64,000 bases of DNA. It comes from CBDAUN01 sp965214615. GTDB lineage: Bacteria; Pseudomonadota; Gammaproteobacteria; Arenicellales; JAJDZL01. The notes beneath the pieces were generated by a model, which saw only the letters and a program-made list of their open reading frames with translations, was not told the DNA's origin and ran no database searches. The stretch is taken from assembly GCA_965214615.1 (NCBI GenBank), contig OZ243952.1:1922001-1986000 (forward strand). The letters run 5' to 3'. This document shows positions 14,939 through 22,814 of this stretch, piece after piece (within the stretch, counting starts at the first letter, position 1; each line of letters opens with the position of its first letter). The translations under genes were made by a program, and so were the position numbers.

Positions 14939-17479
14939 GTGAAGGACTTTCCGCATTGGAATCGTAAATCCAGCCGCCGGCGAGTTGGCATCGCGGTCCT
15001 GCTTGCATTGGTGCTGGTTGCAGGTATCTGGCTAATCGGCGGAAATCTCGGTACGCCGAACAGCAATCCTTTCCTGACCCTATCCTGGAGCGAAACTTTT
15101 CAAAGATTCATCGAACTATTTTCGGATTCCAGTTCGGATGAGCCTGACCCGGAGTTTGAAGCAAAAAGGAGCCAGTACGGCCAGATGCTGACTGATTTGC
15201 ATTATGTACTCGATTCCGCACGCTTGCAGCAGCTGGCTGATGCCGGACGACCAAGCCTGGAACGGCAAATCAATGCAAGCATAGATGCAGCAGCAAGTGC
15301 CTTTGACGAAGTTGATGTGGACAGTGCCTTGCGCATCCTCGGTTCGGCAATGCGCGATTGGATTGACGCTTCATCAGAATTGTTTGACGAAACCGCCGAA
15401 GTGGCGACGGTAAATCCGATCGCATCCACAGAGCCCCTTAACGAATCTTTGCAGTCGCAAGCTATCGCTGCAACTCAGGGCAAAGAGGAGGAACCTGCGA
15501 AAACGGCGGCCAAGTCGCCTTCGATTGAACAGCTTGTAGCGGTCGCTCCGGTCGTCATTGAAAAACTTCCGGAAATTACCGAGGCAAAATCCGAATCGGC
15601 ATTGGCTAACGATGCCGATTCTGTCACCCAAGTTCAGGAATCGCAAGTAGCTGCTAGCGAACGCAATCAGAACAGCACCTTGGCAGACAGCACTGCAGGA
15701 TCGGAAGTACTGGCAGAATCAAATTTGCCTGTGTCGCAGGCGTCTCAAACAAACAGAGGGGATTCGTCTCCGCTATCGGAGTCTTCGCAGTCAAATCAAG
15801 AGAACCCCAAGCCGGCCGCCTCAATTGATATGCAAGCATCGGCGGTTCAAGGCATTACGCCCGCAGCGCGTGAAACACTCGTCGCAAAATCAGCGGAAAG
15901 GGTAAATCAACTCAACCAGATTTTCGAGCCTGTGGCACTTGCCCAAATTCCCGGGCAAGCGACAATCTCGCTGCCGAAGAACGCTCCCTCGGTCGAAGAA
16001 TTGCCCGCCGAAGATCCCAATGAGCCACTGCAAACCACTGGAGCCGCGAAGACGTCAGTTACTGATCAAGGAAACAGTCAGGATTCGGCTGCGACCCGCG
16101 GGCAGGGCAAGCCAGTCGAAACTGAACCTGAACCGCAAACCCAGCCTGCAATCGAGCAGGTGGCCATGGTCGGCGAACAATCTGCTGCCGGCCAGGATGC
16201 TGCAAGCGACACTGCGCGTGAATCGGCAGAGAAGGATGAATCCCGGAAGCTGTTGAAGCATCATATTGGCAGCCAGCTGGAAGCAGTGGATCAGGCACTC
16301 CGGTCGCTTTCGCCCGCCCGGGAAGCCTTGATCAATATGCAAGCGCCTATCGACCGGGCACTGGAACTTAGAAACAAGGCGATCGAGGCACGCGATGCGG
16401 GCGATTTGGCATCGGCAGACCGGTTGCTCAAACGGGCCATGGAAGATGTCGGACTCGCCCTTAAACACGAACAAGAGCAATTTCACCTGAGTATGGAGGT
16501 CGCAAACAAGGCATACTCCGCAGAAAATGCCGAACAGGCTCAGGATGCGGTAACGCTCGCTGCGCGGCTGCGCCCGGACGACAGCCGCGTACTCGAATTG
16601 CAAACGCGCATCAAGGTTCTACCCGAACTGAAACGGGCGCGAACCGATGTGCAAAACGCGCGAATCGCCGGCGATGAGCAAGACGAGCTAGCGGCGCTTG
16701 AACGCCTGTTGGCAATAGATCCGCAAAATTCTCAAGCCTTGGCCCGCACCAAGGAAATTCGCCAAATTCAGCGAGACCGGAATTTTAGCAAGACCGTTGC
16801 TCAAGCTTATGCCGCAATCGACAATCGCGACCTTAAGGCTGCGAAGGATGCTGTGGCGCAGGCAACGAAGATGAGACCGTCCGACTCTGAGACAAAGATG
16901 CTGAAACAGCAGCTGGCAAGCCTTGAAAAAGATTTGAATCTGCGCAAGTATCTAGAAGCCGCCCGGCAGGAATCGGAAAAGGACAATTGGCCCGGAGCCC
17001 TGGACAACTACAGGCGCGCACTCGCCGTTGATCCGCAAAACGCGCAAGCGGCCAACGGCAGCGATTTCTCCGCGCAGATCGTAGATGCGCAGATCAGTAT
17101 GGATAATTTTCTCTCTCGCCCCGAGCGACTAAAATCGCCGAATATTGCAAAATCCGCGCATCAGGCCGTCAAGGACTCGACTTTGCTCGGCACATTCAGC
17201 GCCAAGCTCAGGTCTGCTGCAAGCAATCTTGAAACAGCGATAGCACAATGGCAGACGCCGGTGCCGATAAAGATTGTTTCTGACGGAAATACGCAGATCG
17301 GTGTTCGCAGAGTCGGACGAATCGGAACCACGACAGAGCGAATCATCGAACTCAAGCCCGGAACGTATCAATTCGAAGGCAAAAGAACAGGCTATAAGTC
17401 AATTTTGATTGATGTTGTCGTCGAACTGAATGACACGTCAATGCAGGAGATCTCAGTTGTCTGCACCGAACCGATCTAG
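14939..17479 (+). CDS. membrane-anchored TPR-like protein with C-terminal PEGA-like domain
   Basis: About 846 residues. A basic N terminus (NRKSSRRR) and one membrane helix (IAVLLALVLVAGIWLIGG) place the bulk in the periplasm. Residues of about 150-430 form a long low-complexity Ser/Ala/Gln/Glu linker; about 435-760 are helical, with TPR-like pairs such as AEQAQDAVTLAARLRPDD, ALERLLAIDPQNSQAL and ALDNYRRALAVDPQNAQA; the last 70 residues (ELKPGTYQFEGKRTGYKSI) are a PEGA-like beta domain. The start is uncertain: GTG 14939 or TTG 14933, with no clear ribosome binding site. It is followed by the PEGA/SUMF gene after 11 nt. A periplasmic scaffold spanning part of the envelope is a reasonable inference. 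Confidence 0.75.
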   Translation: MKDFPHWNRKSSRRRVGIAVLLALVLVAGIWLIGGNLGTPNSNPFLTLSWSETFQRFIELFSDSSSDEPDPEFEAKRSQYGQMLTDLHYVLDSARLQQLADAGRPSLERQINASIDAAASAFDEVDVDSALRILGSAMRDWIDASSELFDETAEVATVNPIASTEPLNESLQSQAIAATQGKEEEPAKTAAKSPSIEQLVAVAPVVIEKLPEITEAKSESALANDADSVTQVQESQVAASERNQNSTLADSTAGSEVLAESNLPVSQASQTNRGDSSPLSESSQSNQENPKPAASIDMQASAVQGITPAARETLVAKSAERVNQLNQIFEPVALAQIPGQATISLPKNAPSVEELPAEDPNEPLQTTGAAKTSVTDQGNSQDSAATRGQGKPVETEPEPQTQPAIEQVAMVGEQSAAGQDAASDTARESAEKDESRKLLKHHIGSQLEAVDQALRSLSPAREALINMQAPIDRALELRNKAIEARDAGDLASADRLLKRAMEDVGLALKHEQEQFHLSMEVANKAYSAENAEQAQDAVTLAARLRPDDSRVLELQTRIKVLPELKRARTDVQNARIAGDEQDELAALERLLAIDPQNSQALARTKEIRQIQRDRNFSKTVAQAYAAIDNRDLKAAKDAVAQATKMRPSDSETKMLKQQLASLEKDLNLRKYLEAARQESEKDNWPGALDNYRRALAVDPQNAQAANGSDFSAQIVDAQISMDNFLSRPERLKSPNIAKSAHQAVKDSTLLGTFSAKLRSAASNLETAIAQWQTPVPIKIVSDGNTQIGVRRVGRIGTTTERIIELKPGTYQFEGKRTGYKSILIDVVVELNDTSMQEISVVCTEPI

Positions 17480-17490
17480 CAAGCACCGCG

Positions 17491-19572
17491 ATGCCCAATG
17501 ACAACCCATTGAAAGCACTGCCCGGCAGGCAATCGAAATCCAAGCTGGACTCGATCCGGGATGCAAGACGGCGTCACGGCAGATCGCGAGTGATTTTGCT
17601 CATCGCAATATTGTTTATCGTGGCCAGCGCGCTGATCGCCTACTATCTGGTCGCAAATCTGAACCGGCTTGAAGTCGGCGTGTCTCCCGAAAAAGTTGCA
17701 AAACACGCACAGATCACTCTAATCGACGGATTCGGCATCGTTCACAATTCAGCCATTTATTCCCTGGGCAGGGCAGCAAAGATCCGCGTAGCCGCAGACG
17801 GCTATGAATCGCAGGAGATTGAGATCACGCCCGCTGCCTGGGACCGCGGCAAACTGGATGTCATACTGCGTGAACTGCTGGCTGTGATCCGGGCAACCAG
17901 CGTGCCCGGCCTGGATGACACCCTATGGTATTTGAACAATGCACTGATCGCTCAAGGCGGAACAATGCAAAGGAAGGTCGAGCCCGGCACCTACATGCTT
18001 GCCGCCCGCAATCCCTACTACGCCGAAGCGAATTCCGAGATTGCCGCCAAAGCAGGACAGGAATATGACCTTGAGTTCAATTTAACGCCCATCCAAGGCG
18101 TCCTCACCGTAACGTCCAAGCCAAGCGGAGCGAACGTCACCGTCAATACGGTATCGGCGGGCAGGACTCCAATAGATGTGAAACTTCAAGGCGGCAAGCA
18201 TAAGCTGCTTGTTTCTCTTGACAATCACGATTCCCGATCAGAGGTGGTAGCCATCTCTGCAGGTGCCGAGCAGGTCACGCGACATTATGAACTCGCTCCG
18301 ACGCAGGTTCCCATATCGTTTTCCTTTTCGCCATCCGGCGGACAGATTGTCTTAAACGGGCACGCTGCTCCGAATCTGGCCACATCGCAGGCAATGTTCA
18401 ACATAGGTACGACGCACCGGGTTCGATATTCGAAACCGGGCTACGCGGCGAAGGAAATCGAATTTACCGCAAGCGCCGAAAATCGCTCGCCTGTGACTGT
18501 GAAGCTCGAGCCAGAGTTCGGAATTGTCGACATCCGATCCGAACCGGCAAACGTCGACATTGAAATTTCCGGGTCGCACGTCGGCAGCACGCCTCTTAGG
18601 CTAAAACTGCATGCTGTCGAGCAGACCATCGTGCTGAACAGCCCCGGCTTTGTGACAGAAACTCTTACAGTTGTTCCCGATAGCAATGAGCCGAAGAAAG
18701 TTCTCATCAGCCTGGTCAGAGAAAAGGAACACAGGCTGGCGACCTCGCCGCAAGCCTACGTCAACAGCGCCGGGATCGAGCTGAAAATGTTTAATGGCGC
18801 GGGCGCCTTTATAATGGGAACCCGGCGCGGACAGGCAGGACGAAGAGCCAACGAATTCGTTCGCGAAGTGAGACTGGCAAAACCCTTTTATGCAGGAATA
18901 AACGAAGTGACGGTTGAACAGTATCAGAAGTTCGCCGACCCGAGTGCGCCTGCTGCAGGCAATCGCACCCCGGCCGTCAATGTCGAATGGATCGATGCCG
19001 CCAGATTTTGCAACTGGCTTAGCGACACCGAAGGCTTCGACAGGGTTTACCTCTTTTCCGGCTCCCAATTCCTCGGAAGCAACCCGGCCGCTGACGGCTA
19101 CCGGCTGCTGACAGAGCCCGAGTGGGAGTGGCTGGCGCGCAAATCGGGCCGAGAGCGGGAGACCCGGTATTCCTGGGGCGACTCGAGCGATCCCAAGGAT
19201 TTTGCGGGCAATCTGGGCGATGTCAGCGCACGCGGAGCGATACCTTTCATCTTTGCCGACTACGAAGACGGCTTCGCGCGTAGTTCTCCGGCCGGCTCTT
19301 TCCCGGCGAATCGCGGCGGGATACACGACCTGTCAGGCAATGTAAGCGAATGGATTCATGATTCCTACAATCTTCAACCTCCGCGAAGCGGCTCTGTCGA
19401 AGTAGATCCGTTCGATACGGGAACCACATCGCGCAGGACCATAAAAGGATCAAACTGGAAAACCGGGCGCGCCAATGAATTGCGCGCCGCATGGCGCGAA
19501 GGCGGCATTTCGGCCAAAGATACGGTCGGATTCCGGGTCGCGCGCTATCTGTACCGGGAGAATCAGACATGA
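17491..19572 (+). CDS. multi-PEGA, SUMF1-fold membrane protein
   Basis: 693 residues. After a basic cytosolic start one membrane helix (VILLIAILFIVASALIAYYL) is followed by several PEGA-type repeats (for example SKPSGANVTVNTVSAGRTPI and SEPANVDIEISGSHVGSTPL, about residues 205-410). The C-terminal 260 residues are a formylglycine-generating-enzyme/SUMF1 fold: FIMGTRRGQAG, INEVTVEQYQKF, PAVNVEWIDAARFCNWLS, YRLLTEPEWEWLAR, GGIHDLSGNVSEWIHD and GFRVAR. The catalytic cysteine pair that follows RGGS in true FGE enzymes is missing (here KGSNWKTGRANELRAAWR), so it is probably a binding module, not an oxidase. It overlaps the next gene by ATGA. Confidence 0.88.
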   Translation: MPNDNPLKALPGRQSKSKLDSIRDARRRHGRSRVILLIAILFIVASALIAYYLVANLNRLEVGVSPEKVAKHAQITLIDGFGIVHNSAIYSLGRAAKIRVAADGYESQEIEITPAAWDRGKLDVILRELLAVIRATSVPGLDDTLWYLNNALIAQGGTMQRKVEPGTYMLAARNPYYAEANSEIAAKAGQEYDLEFNLTPIQGVLTVTSKPSGANVTVNTVSAGRTPIDVKLQGGKHKLLVSLDNHDSRSEVVAISAGAEQVTRHYELAPTQVPISFSFSPSGGQIVLNGHAAPNLATSQAMFNIGTTHRVRYSKPGYAAKEIEFTASAENRSPVTVKLEPEFGIVDIRSEPANVDIEISGSHVGSTPLRLKLHAVEQTIVLNSPGFVTETLTVVPDSNEPKKVLISLVREKEHRLATSPQAYVNSAGIELKMFNGAGAFIMGTRRGQAGRRANEFVREVRLAKPFYAGINEVTVEQYQKFADPSAPAAGNRTPAVNVEWIDAARFCNWLSDTEGFDRVYLFSGSQFLGSNPAADGYRLLTEPEWEWLARKSGRERETRYSWGDSSDPKDFAGNLGDVSARGAIPFIFADYEDGFARSSPAGSFPANRGGIHDLSGNVSEWIHDSYNLQPPRSGSVEVDPFDTGTTSRRTIKGSNWKTGRANELRAAWREGGISAKDTVGFRVARYLYRENQT

Positions 19573-19748
19573 CAAAATTCTTACAGCGCTTCGGTGCGCC
19601 AAAATCAAAATTCGCGGTGGCAATTTTCGCCGCCCTGGTCGTCCTAGCAGTCCTTTCAGGCTTTGCCTACAACGACGGAGCAGCGCAATCCAAGTCGGGC
19701 AGCACGATCAGCCTGGATTCGCCCGTCAGCTTCCCGGTGGACATCTGA
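19569..19748 (+). CDS. 59-residue single-span membrane protein
   Basis: ATG 19569 overlaps the stop of the preceding gene (ATGA), and the product's own stop TGA at 19746-19748 directly abuts the GTG start of the channel gene, so it is translated as part of the chain. The peptide has a basic start (MTKFLQRFGAPKSK), one membrane helix (FAVAIFAALVVLAVLSGFA) and a short Ser-rich outer tail. No family is known to me. Its position directly before the MotA/TolQ/ExbB-like channel suggests an accessory subunit of that channel. Confidence 0.7.
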   Translation: MTKFLQRFGAPKSKFAVAIFAALVVLAVLSGFAYNDGAAQSKSGSTISLDSPVSFPVDI

Positions 19749-20495
19749 GTGAAAGACACGATCAAGAATGTATCAGTCCTCGTGCTGTCCGCATTGGGAG
19801 TCCATGTCGCCTACGTCCTCTATGTCCGGCCTGCGGCAGAAACAATCATTGACAATGCCCGCGCAGCAGGTCAGTCGATTCCCCGGGACTGGGTCATTAT
19901 CGTCAAGGACTGGGAGCAGGAAATTTGCATTGTTCTGATGATCTACTGCGTCGTGCAGATCATTCTGAAGCTGATCGATATCAGCAGGGAGCAATTTTTG
20001 TTCGGAATCGATCTGCTTGACGACACCGATGTTCTTTCGCACTCAGCCATGCTGGACGAACTTGAGGAACTGTCCGGCCAATTCGATAAGTCTCAGCTTC
20101 TGGATACGCTGAAGGCCAGTCTGCGCAGATACAGAATTACAGGGAATGTGCAGAACACTTCAGACGCAATTCAGACAAGCATTGATGCGCTTGCATTGCG
20201 CCTGGAGGCAGAAAATACGATGATCCGTTATGTGATCTGGGCAATTCCTTCGATCGGGTTCATTGGAACCGTACGGGGAATCGGCCAGGCATTGACACAG
20301 GCGGAAGAGGCGCTTTCGGGCGACATCACCAGCATGACCGAAAGTCTGGGGGTTGCATTCAATTCCACATTCGTTGCGCTGGTGATCAGCATTGTCCTGA
20401 TGCTGCTGCTGCACTCCCTTCAGCGCGCGCAGGACAAGCGGCTGGTTGACATCCAAAGCTACTGCGAAGAATTCCTCGTCAAGCGCATCAGCTAG
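19749..20495 (+). CDS. MotA/TolQ/ExbB-family proton channel protein
   Basis: 248 residues with four predicted membrane helices: VSVLVLSALGVHVAYVLYV, EICIVLMIYCVVQIILKLI, then a cytosolic loop of about 100 residues, IRYVIWAIPSIGFIGTVRGI and VAFNSTFVALVISIVLMLLL. The GFIGTVRGIGQAL and GVAFNSTFVALV motifs are the family signature; in ExbB/TolQ the matching helices line the proton path. The four-helix layout is closer to MotA. The start is GTG 19749, with no gap to the previous stop. Its usual partner is a one-helix protein of the ExbD/TolR/MotB type; here the two VWA proteins that follow appear to supply that helix. It would use the proton gradient to do work in the periplasm. Confidence 0.85.
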   Translation: MKDTIKNVSVLVLSALGVHVAYVLYVRPAAETIIDNARAAGQSIPRDWVIIVKDWEQEICIVLMIYCVVQIILKLIDISREQFLFGIDLLDDTDVLSHSAMLDELEELSGQFDKSQLLDTLKASLRRYRITGNVQNTSDAIQTSIDALALRLEAENTMIRYVIWAIPSIGFIGTVRGIGQALTQAEEALSGDITSMTESLGVAFNSTFVALVISIVLMLLLHSLQRAQDKRLVDIQSYCEEFLVKRIS

Positions 20496-20511
20496 AGCCA
20501 GTCGCCCCGAG

Positions 20512-21570
20512 ATGAAGCGAAACCGAAGAAATCAAGGATCGGGGCTTGCATTTCTCGATGTCATGTCGTGCGGCCTCGGCGCCGTTTTGTTGCTGTTTCT
20601 GATCATAAAGCACAACACAAACGCGGCACAGATCCCCGATGTCGGGCAGGTGCTGCCGGACGAGACTGTTCTTGAAGATCTGATTGAACAAAAGCAGGGA
20701 CTTGAATCAAGCATCGAAACCATTCTGGAGCAGGTCAGGGAAAGGCAGGAGAATGACAAGGCTCAGATGCAATTTCAGCAGGAACAGGACAGCAAGCAGC
20801 AAAGTTTGAATGAACTGCTGGACAAAATTCAAACTCAGCAGAAAAAAAAGCGATCCCTCGAACTTGAGATTGCCGCCTTGCAGCCTAGGCAGGCTGCAGA
20901 TGTGATCGAGCAGCCGCATGTCGGAGAGGAGCACTATTTGATCGGCATGACGGTCAAAGGGCGCCGGATCGCGGTTATGCTCGATCAGAGCGCGTCCATG
21001 ACGGATGTCAAGCTAATCGATATCGTCACCCGCAAGTTCAAGTCAGACCCGGAAAAGCAGGCCGGACCGAAGTGGGGCAGAACCAAGCGGGTGGCCAAGT
21101 GGCTGCTGAACCGCTTGCCGCAAAGCAGCGAATTTGTCGTTGTCGCATTCAATGAGGACGCACAGCTATTCGCCAGCGGTCAATGGACGAGCGGGCGCGA
21201 CGAACAGCAATTGAACAAGGCGTTCGACTGGATCGAACGCCTTGTTCCTAGCGGCGCGACCAATCTGGATGCAGGGCTGCGCGCCTTGAGTTCCCTTCCG
21301 GCATTTCCGACCGACGTCTATGTGGTGACCGACGGACTTCCCACGATGTCCCAGGGCCGGTCCGTGCGAGGCTGCAGAAAGAGTGCGAATATCGTGACGG
21401 GCGAATGCCGGTTCAGGATTTTCGAAGTCAGCGTCAATCGATTTTCAGGTGCGACGGTGAATACGATACTGCTGCCGCTTGAAGGCGACCCGGAAGCGGC
21501 GCCGGCGTACTGGGCTTGGAGCGCGAGGACGGGGGGATTGCTCATGTCGCCCTCGGCGGACTGGCCATGA
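20512..21570 (+). CDS. VWA-domain protein with ExbD-like N-terminal membrane helix (first of two)
   Basis: 352 residues. A basic start (MKRNRRNQG) leads into the helix LAFLDVMSCGLGAVLLLFLI, whose Asp lies where ExbD/TolR proteins have the proton-binding Asp (LIDV). Next comes a Gln/Glu/Lys-rich coiled coil (about residues 45-130) and a von Willebrand A domain with a full metal site: DQSAS, SGATNLDAGL and VVTDGLP. By charge the VWA domain should face the periplasm. ATG 20512 is chosen because the upstream part of the frame overlaps the channel gene and ATG follows CCCCGAG closely. The gene overlaps the next by ATGA. VWA domains bind protein ligands through a metal ion. Confidence 0.85.
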   Translation: MKRNRRNQGSGLAFLDVMSCGLGAVLLLFLIIKHNTNAAQIPDVGQVLPDETVLEDLIEQKQGLESSIETILEQVRERQENDKAQMQFQQEQDSKQQSLNELLDKIQTQQKKKRSLELEIAALQPRQAADVIEQPHVGEEHYLIGMTVKGRRIAVMLDQSASMTDVKLIDIVTRKFKSDPEKQAGPKWGRTKRVAKWLLNRLPQSSEFVVVAFNEDAQLFASGQWTSGRDEQQLNKAFDWIERLVPSGATNLDAGLRALSSLPAFPTDVYVVTDGLPTMSQGRSVRGCRKSANIVTGECRFRIFEVSVNRFSGATVNTILLPLEGDPEAAPAYWAWSARTGGLLMSPSADWP

Positions 21571-22514
21571 AGCGCAGACGCGAAGGAGCCAATGTGCTAA
21601 GCCTGGCGTTTCTGGATGTCATTACATGCGGATTCGGCGCGATACTTCTGCTGTTGATTGTGACAAAACCGGCACCGGTCGAAATTGAGGCTGACAGCGG
21701 ATCGGCACAAATTGCCGCCATGGTTCGCGAAACGATTCAAGCAATAGCGAGCCTGCAGTCACTTTGGGAAAACCTGACTAAATTTCAATCGGATCAGTCG
21801 GAGTTGGCCGGACCTGGCGAATCCGCAATGGACAGTCTGAATGAATCGATCAAGTCGGCCGAGCAGACATTGAAGGGACTGGAAGGCCAGAACCGAGGTT
21901 TGGAGATTGCAAAGCAATCGCTTCAAAGAGCTTCGATCCGGCCGACTACGGCATCTCGCGAGCGGAGCATTGAAGTCGGAGGCATACCGGTAGACAGCGA
22001 ATATGTGATTTTCGTCATCGATACATCCGGAAGCATGAAGGAGATTTGGCGCCAGGTGGTAGATGTGATGAACCGGTTGCTCGACATCCATCCCGAAGTG
22101 AAGGGGTTTCAGGTTATGAACGACAACGGCGCCTATCTATACGAATCGACGCGACGCCAGTGGCTTCCTGACATTCCTCGCAGCCGGCGCCAAATTCGAA
22201 GCAGTCTGGAATCATGGAGTTCATTTTCGAATAGCAGTCCTGTCGAAGGCATAGAGCGCGCATTGAAAACCTACAGTTCCAGATACGAGAACATCGCAAT
22301 TTACGTTCTGGGCGATGAATTTACCGGGGCATCATACGAACGGGTGCTTGATTCTGTCGCAAGATTGAATCACGATGCGCAAACCGGCACAGCCCGTGTC
22401 AGAGTGCACGGCATCGGATTCGTTTCCAACTACTTGACCGGTCAATACGCCACCTTGATGCGGGCGCTGACTGAACGCAACCGCGGAACGTTTCTTGCAT
22501 TGCCTCTCCAATAG
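21567..22514 (+). CDS. VWA-domain protein with ExbD-like N-terminal membrane helix (second)
   Basis: 315 residues, starting at ATG 21567 inside the stop of the preceding gene. It repeats that protein's plan: basic start (MKRRREGANV), helix LSLAFLDVITCGFGAILLLL with the same FLDV--CG-GA-LLL pattern, a short coiled coil, and a VWA domain with metal-site residues DTSGS, NSSPVEGIERAL and VLGDEFTG. The two are paralogues that differ in length and coiled-coil region, so they may form a heterodimer with the channel, as TolR or ExbD do. It is the last gene of the operon; downstream transcription comes from the opposite strand. Confidence 0.85.
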   Translation: MKRRREGANVLSLAFLDVITCGFGAILLLLIVTKPAPVEIEADSGSAQIAAMVRETIQAIASLQSLWENLTKFQSDQSELAGPGESAMDSLNESIKSAEQTLKGLEGQNRGLEIAKQSLQRASIRPTTASRERSIEVGGIPVDSEYVIFVIDTSGSMKEIWRQVVDVMNRLLDIHPEVKGFQVMNDNGAYLYESTRRQWLPDIPRSRRQIRSSLESWSSFSNSSPVEGIERALKTYSSRYENIAIYVLGDEFTGASYERVLDSVARLNHDAQTGTARVRVHGIGFVSNYLTGQYATLMRALTERNRGTFLALPLQ

Positions 22515-22654
22515 CTGCCGCAACTCAAAGCGGCTCGCCCATTTGCGTCGGATTAGGCAAATATCTCCCTGTATCAAGCAATGAGGAGGCCATGCCCCGG
22601 CACCCCTGCGCGAGCGCTACCCGGACCCGCTCCAATATGAACCTTGGATTTTGC

Positions 22655-22690
22655 GACGACTCGCGCAATCCGAAAATCGGGCGAGTCGTC
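22655..22690. terminator. inverted repeat between convergent genes, possible bidirectional terminator
   Basis: Perfect 10-bp arms GACGACTCGC (22655-22664) and GCGAGTCGTC (22681-22690) with a 16-nt loop, plus three more pairs outside one mismatch. It lies in the 300-nt gap between the VWA operon and the oppositely oriented BCCT gene, which otherwise holds no gene. There is no strong T run on either side, so function as terminator is only likely from position. Confidence 0.4.
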
Positions 22691-22814
22691 ACAATGTGGC
22701 CTGATTTGATCTCTACGGCAGACCGAGTCTTTCTTCAACCCATGCAGCCGCGCATCCAATGCACGAAATCGCAGTCCTTTACTTCAGCCTGACGGCCGGC
22801 AGGATTCCGCTGTT

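Noticed and set aside
12940..22514. The TolQ/VWA operon read as a Zorya-type defence system
   Set aside because: A MotA-like channel is present, but there is no OmpA-type ZorB, no ZorC/ZorD helicase or nuclease, and the other genes are exported or lipoproteins.
22592..22792. 66-codon frame between the VWA operon and BCCT gene
   Set aside because: No ribosome binding site, no family-like sequence, and it contains the inverted repeat.
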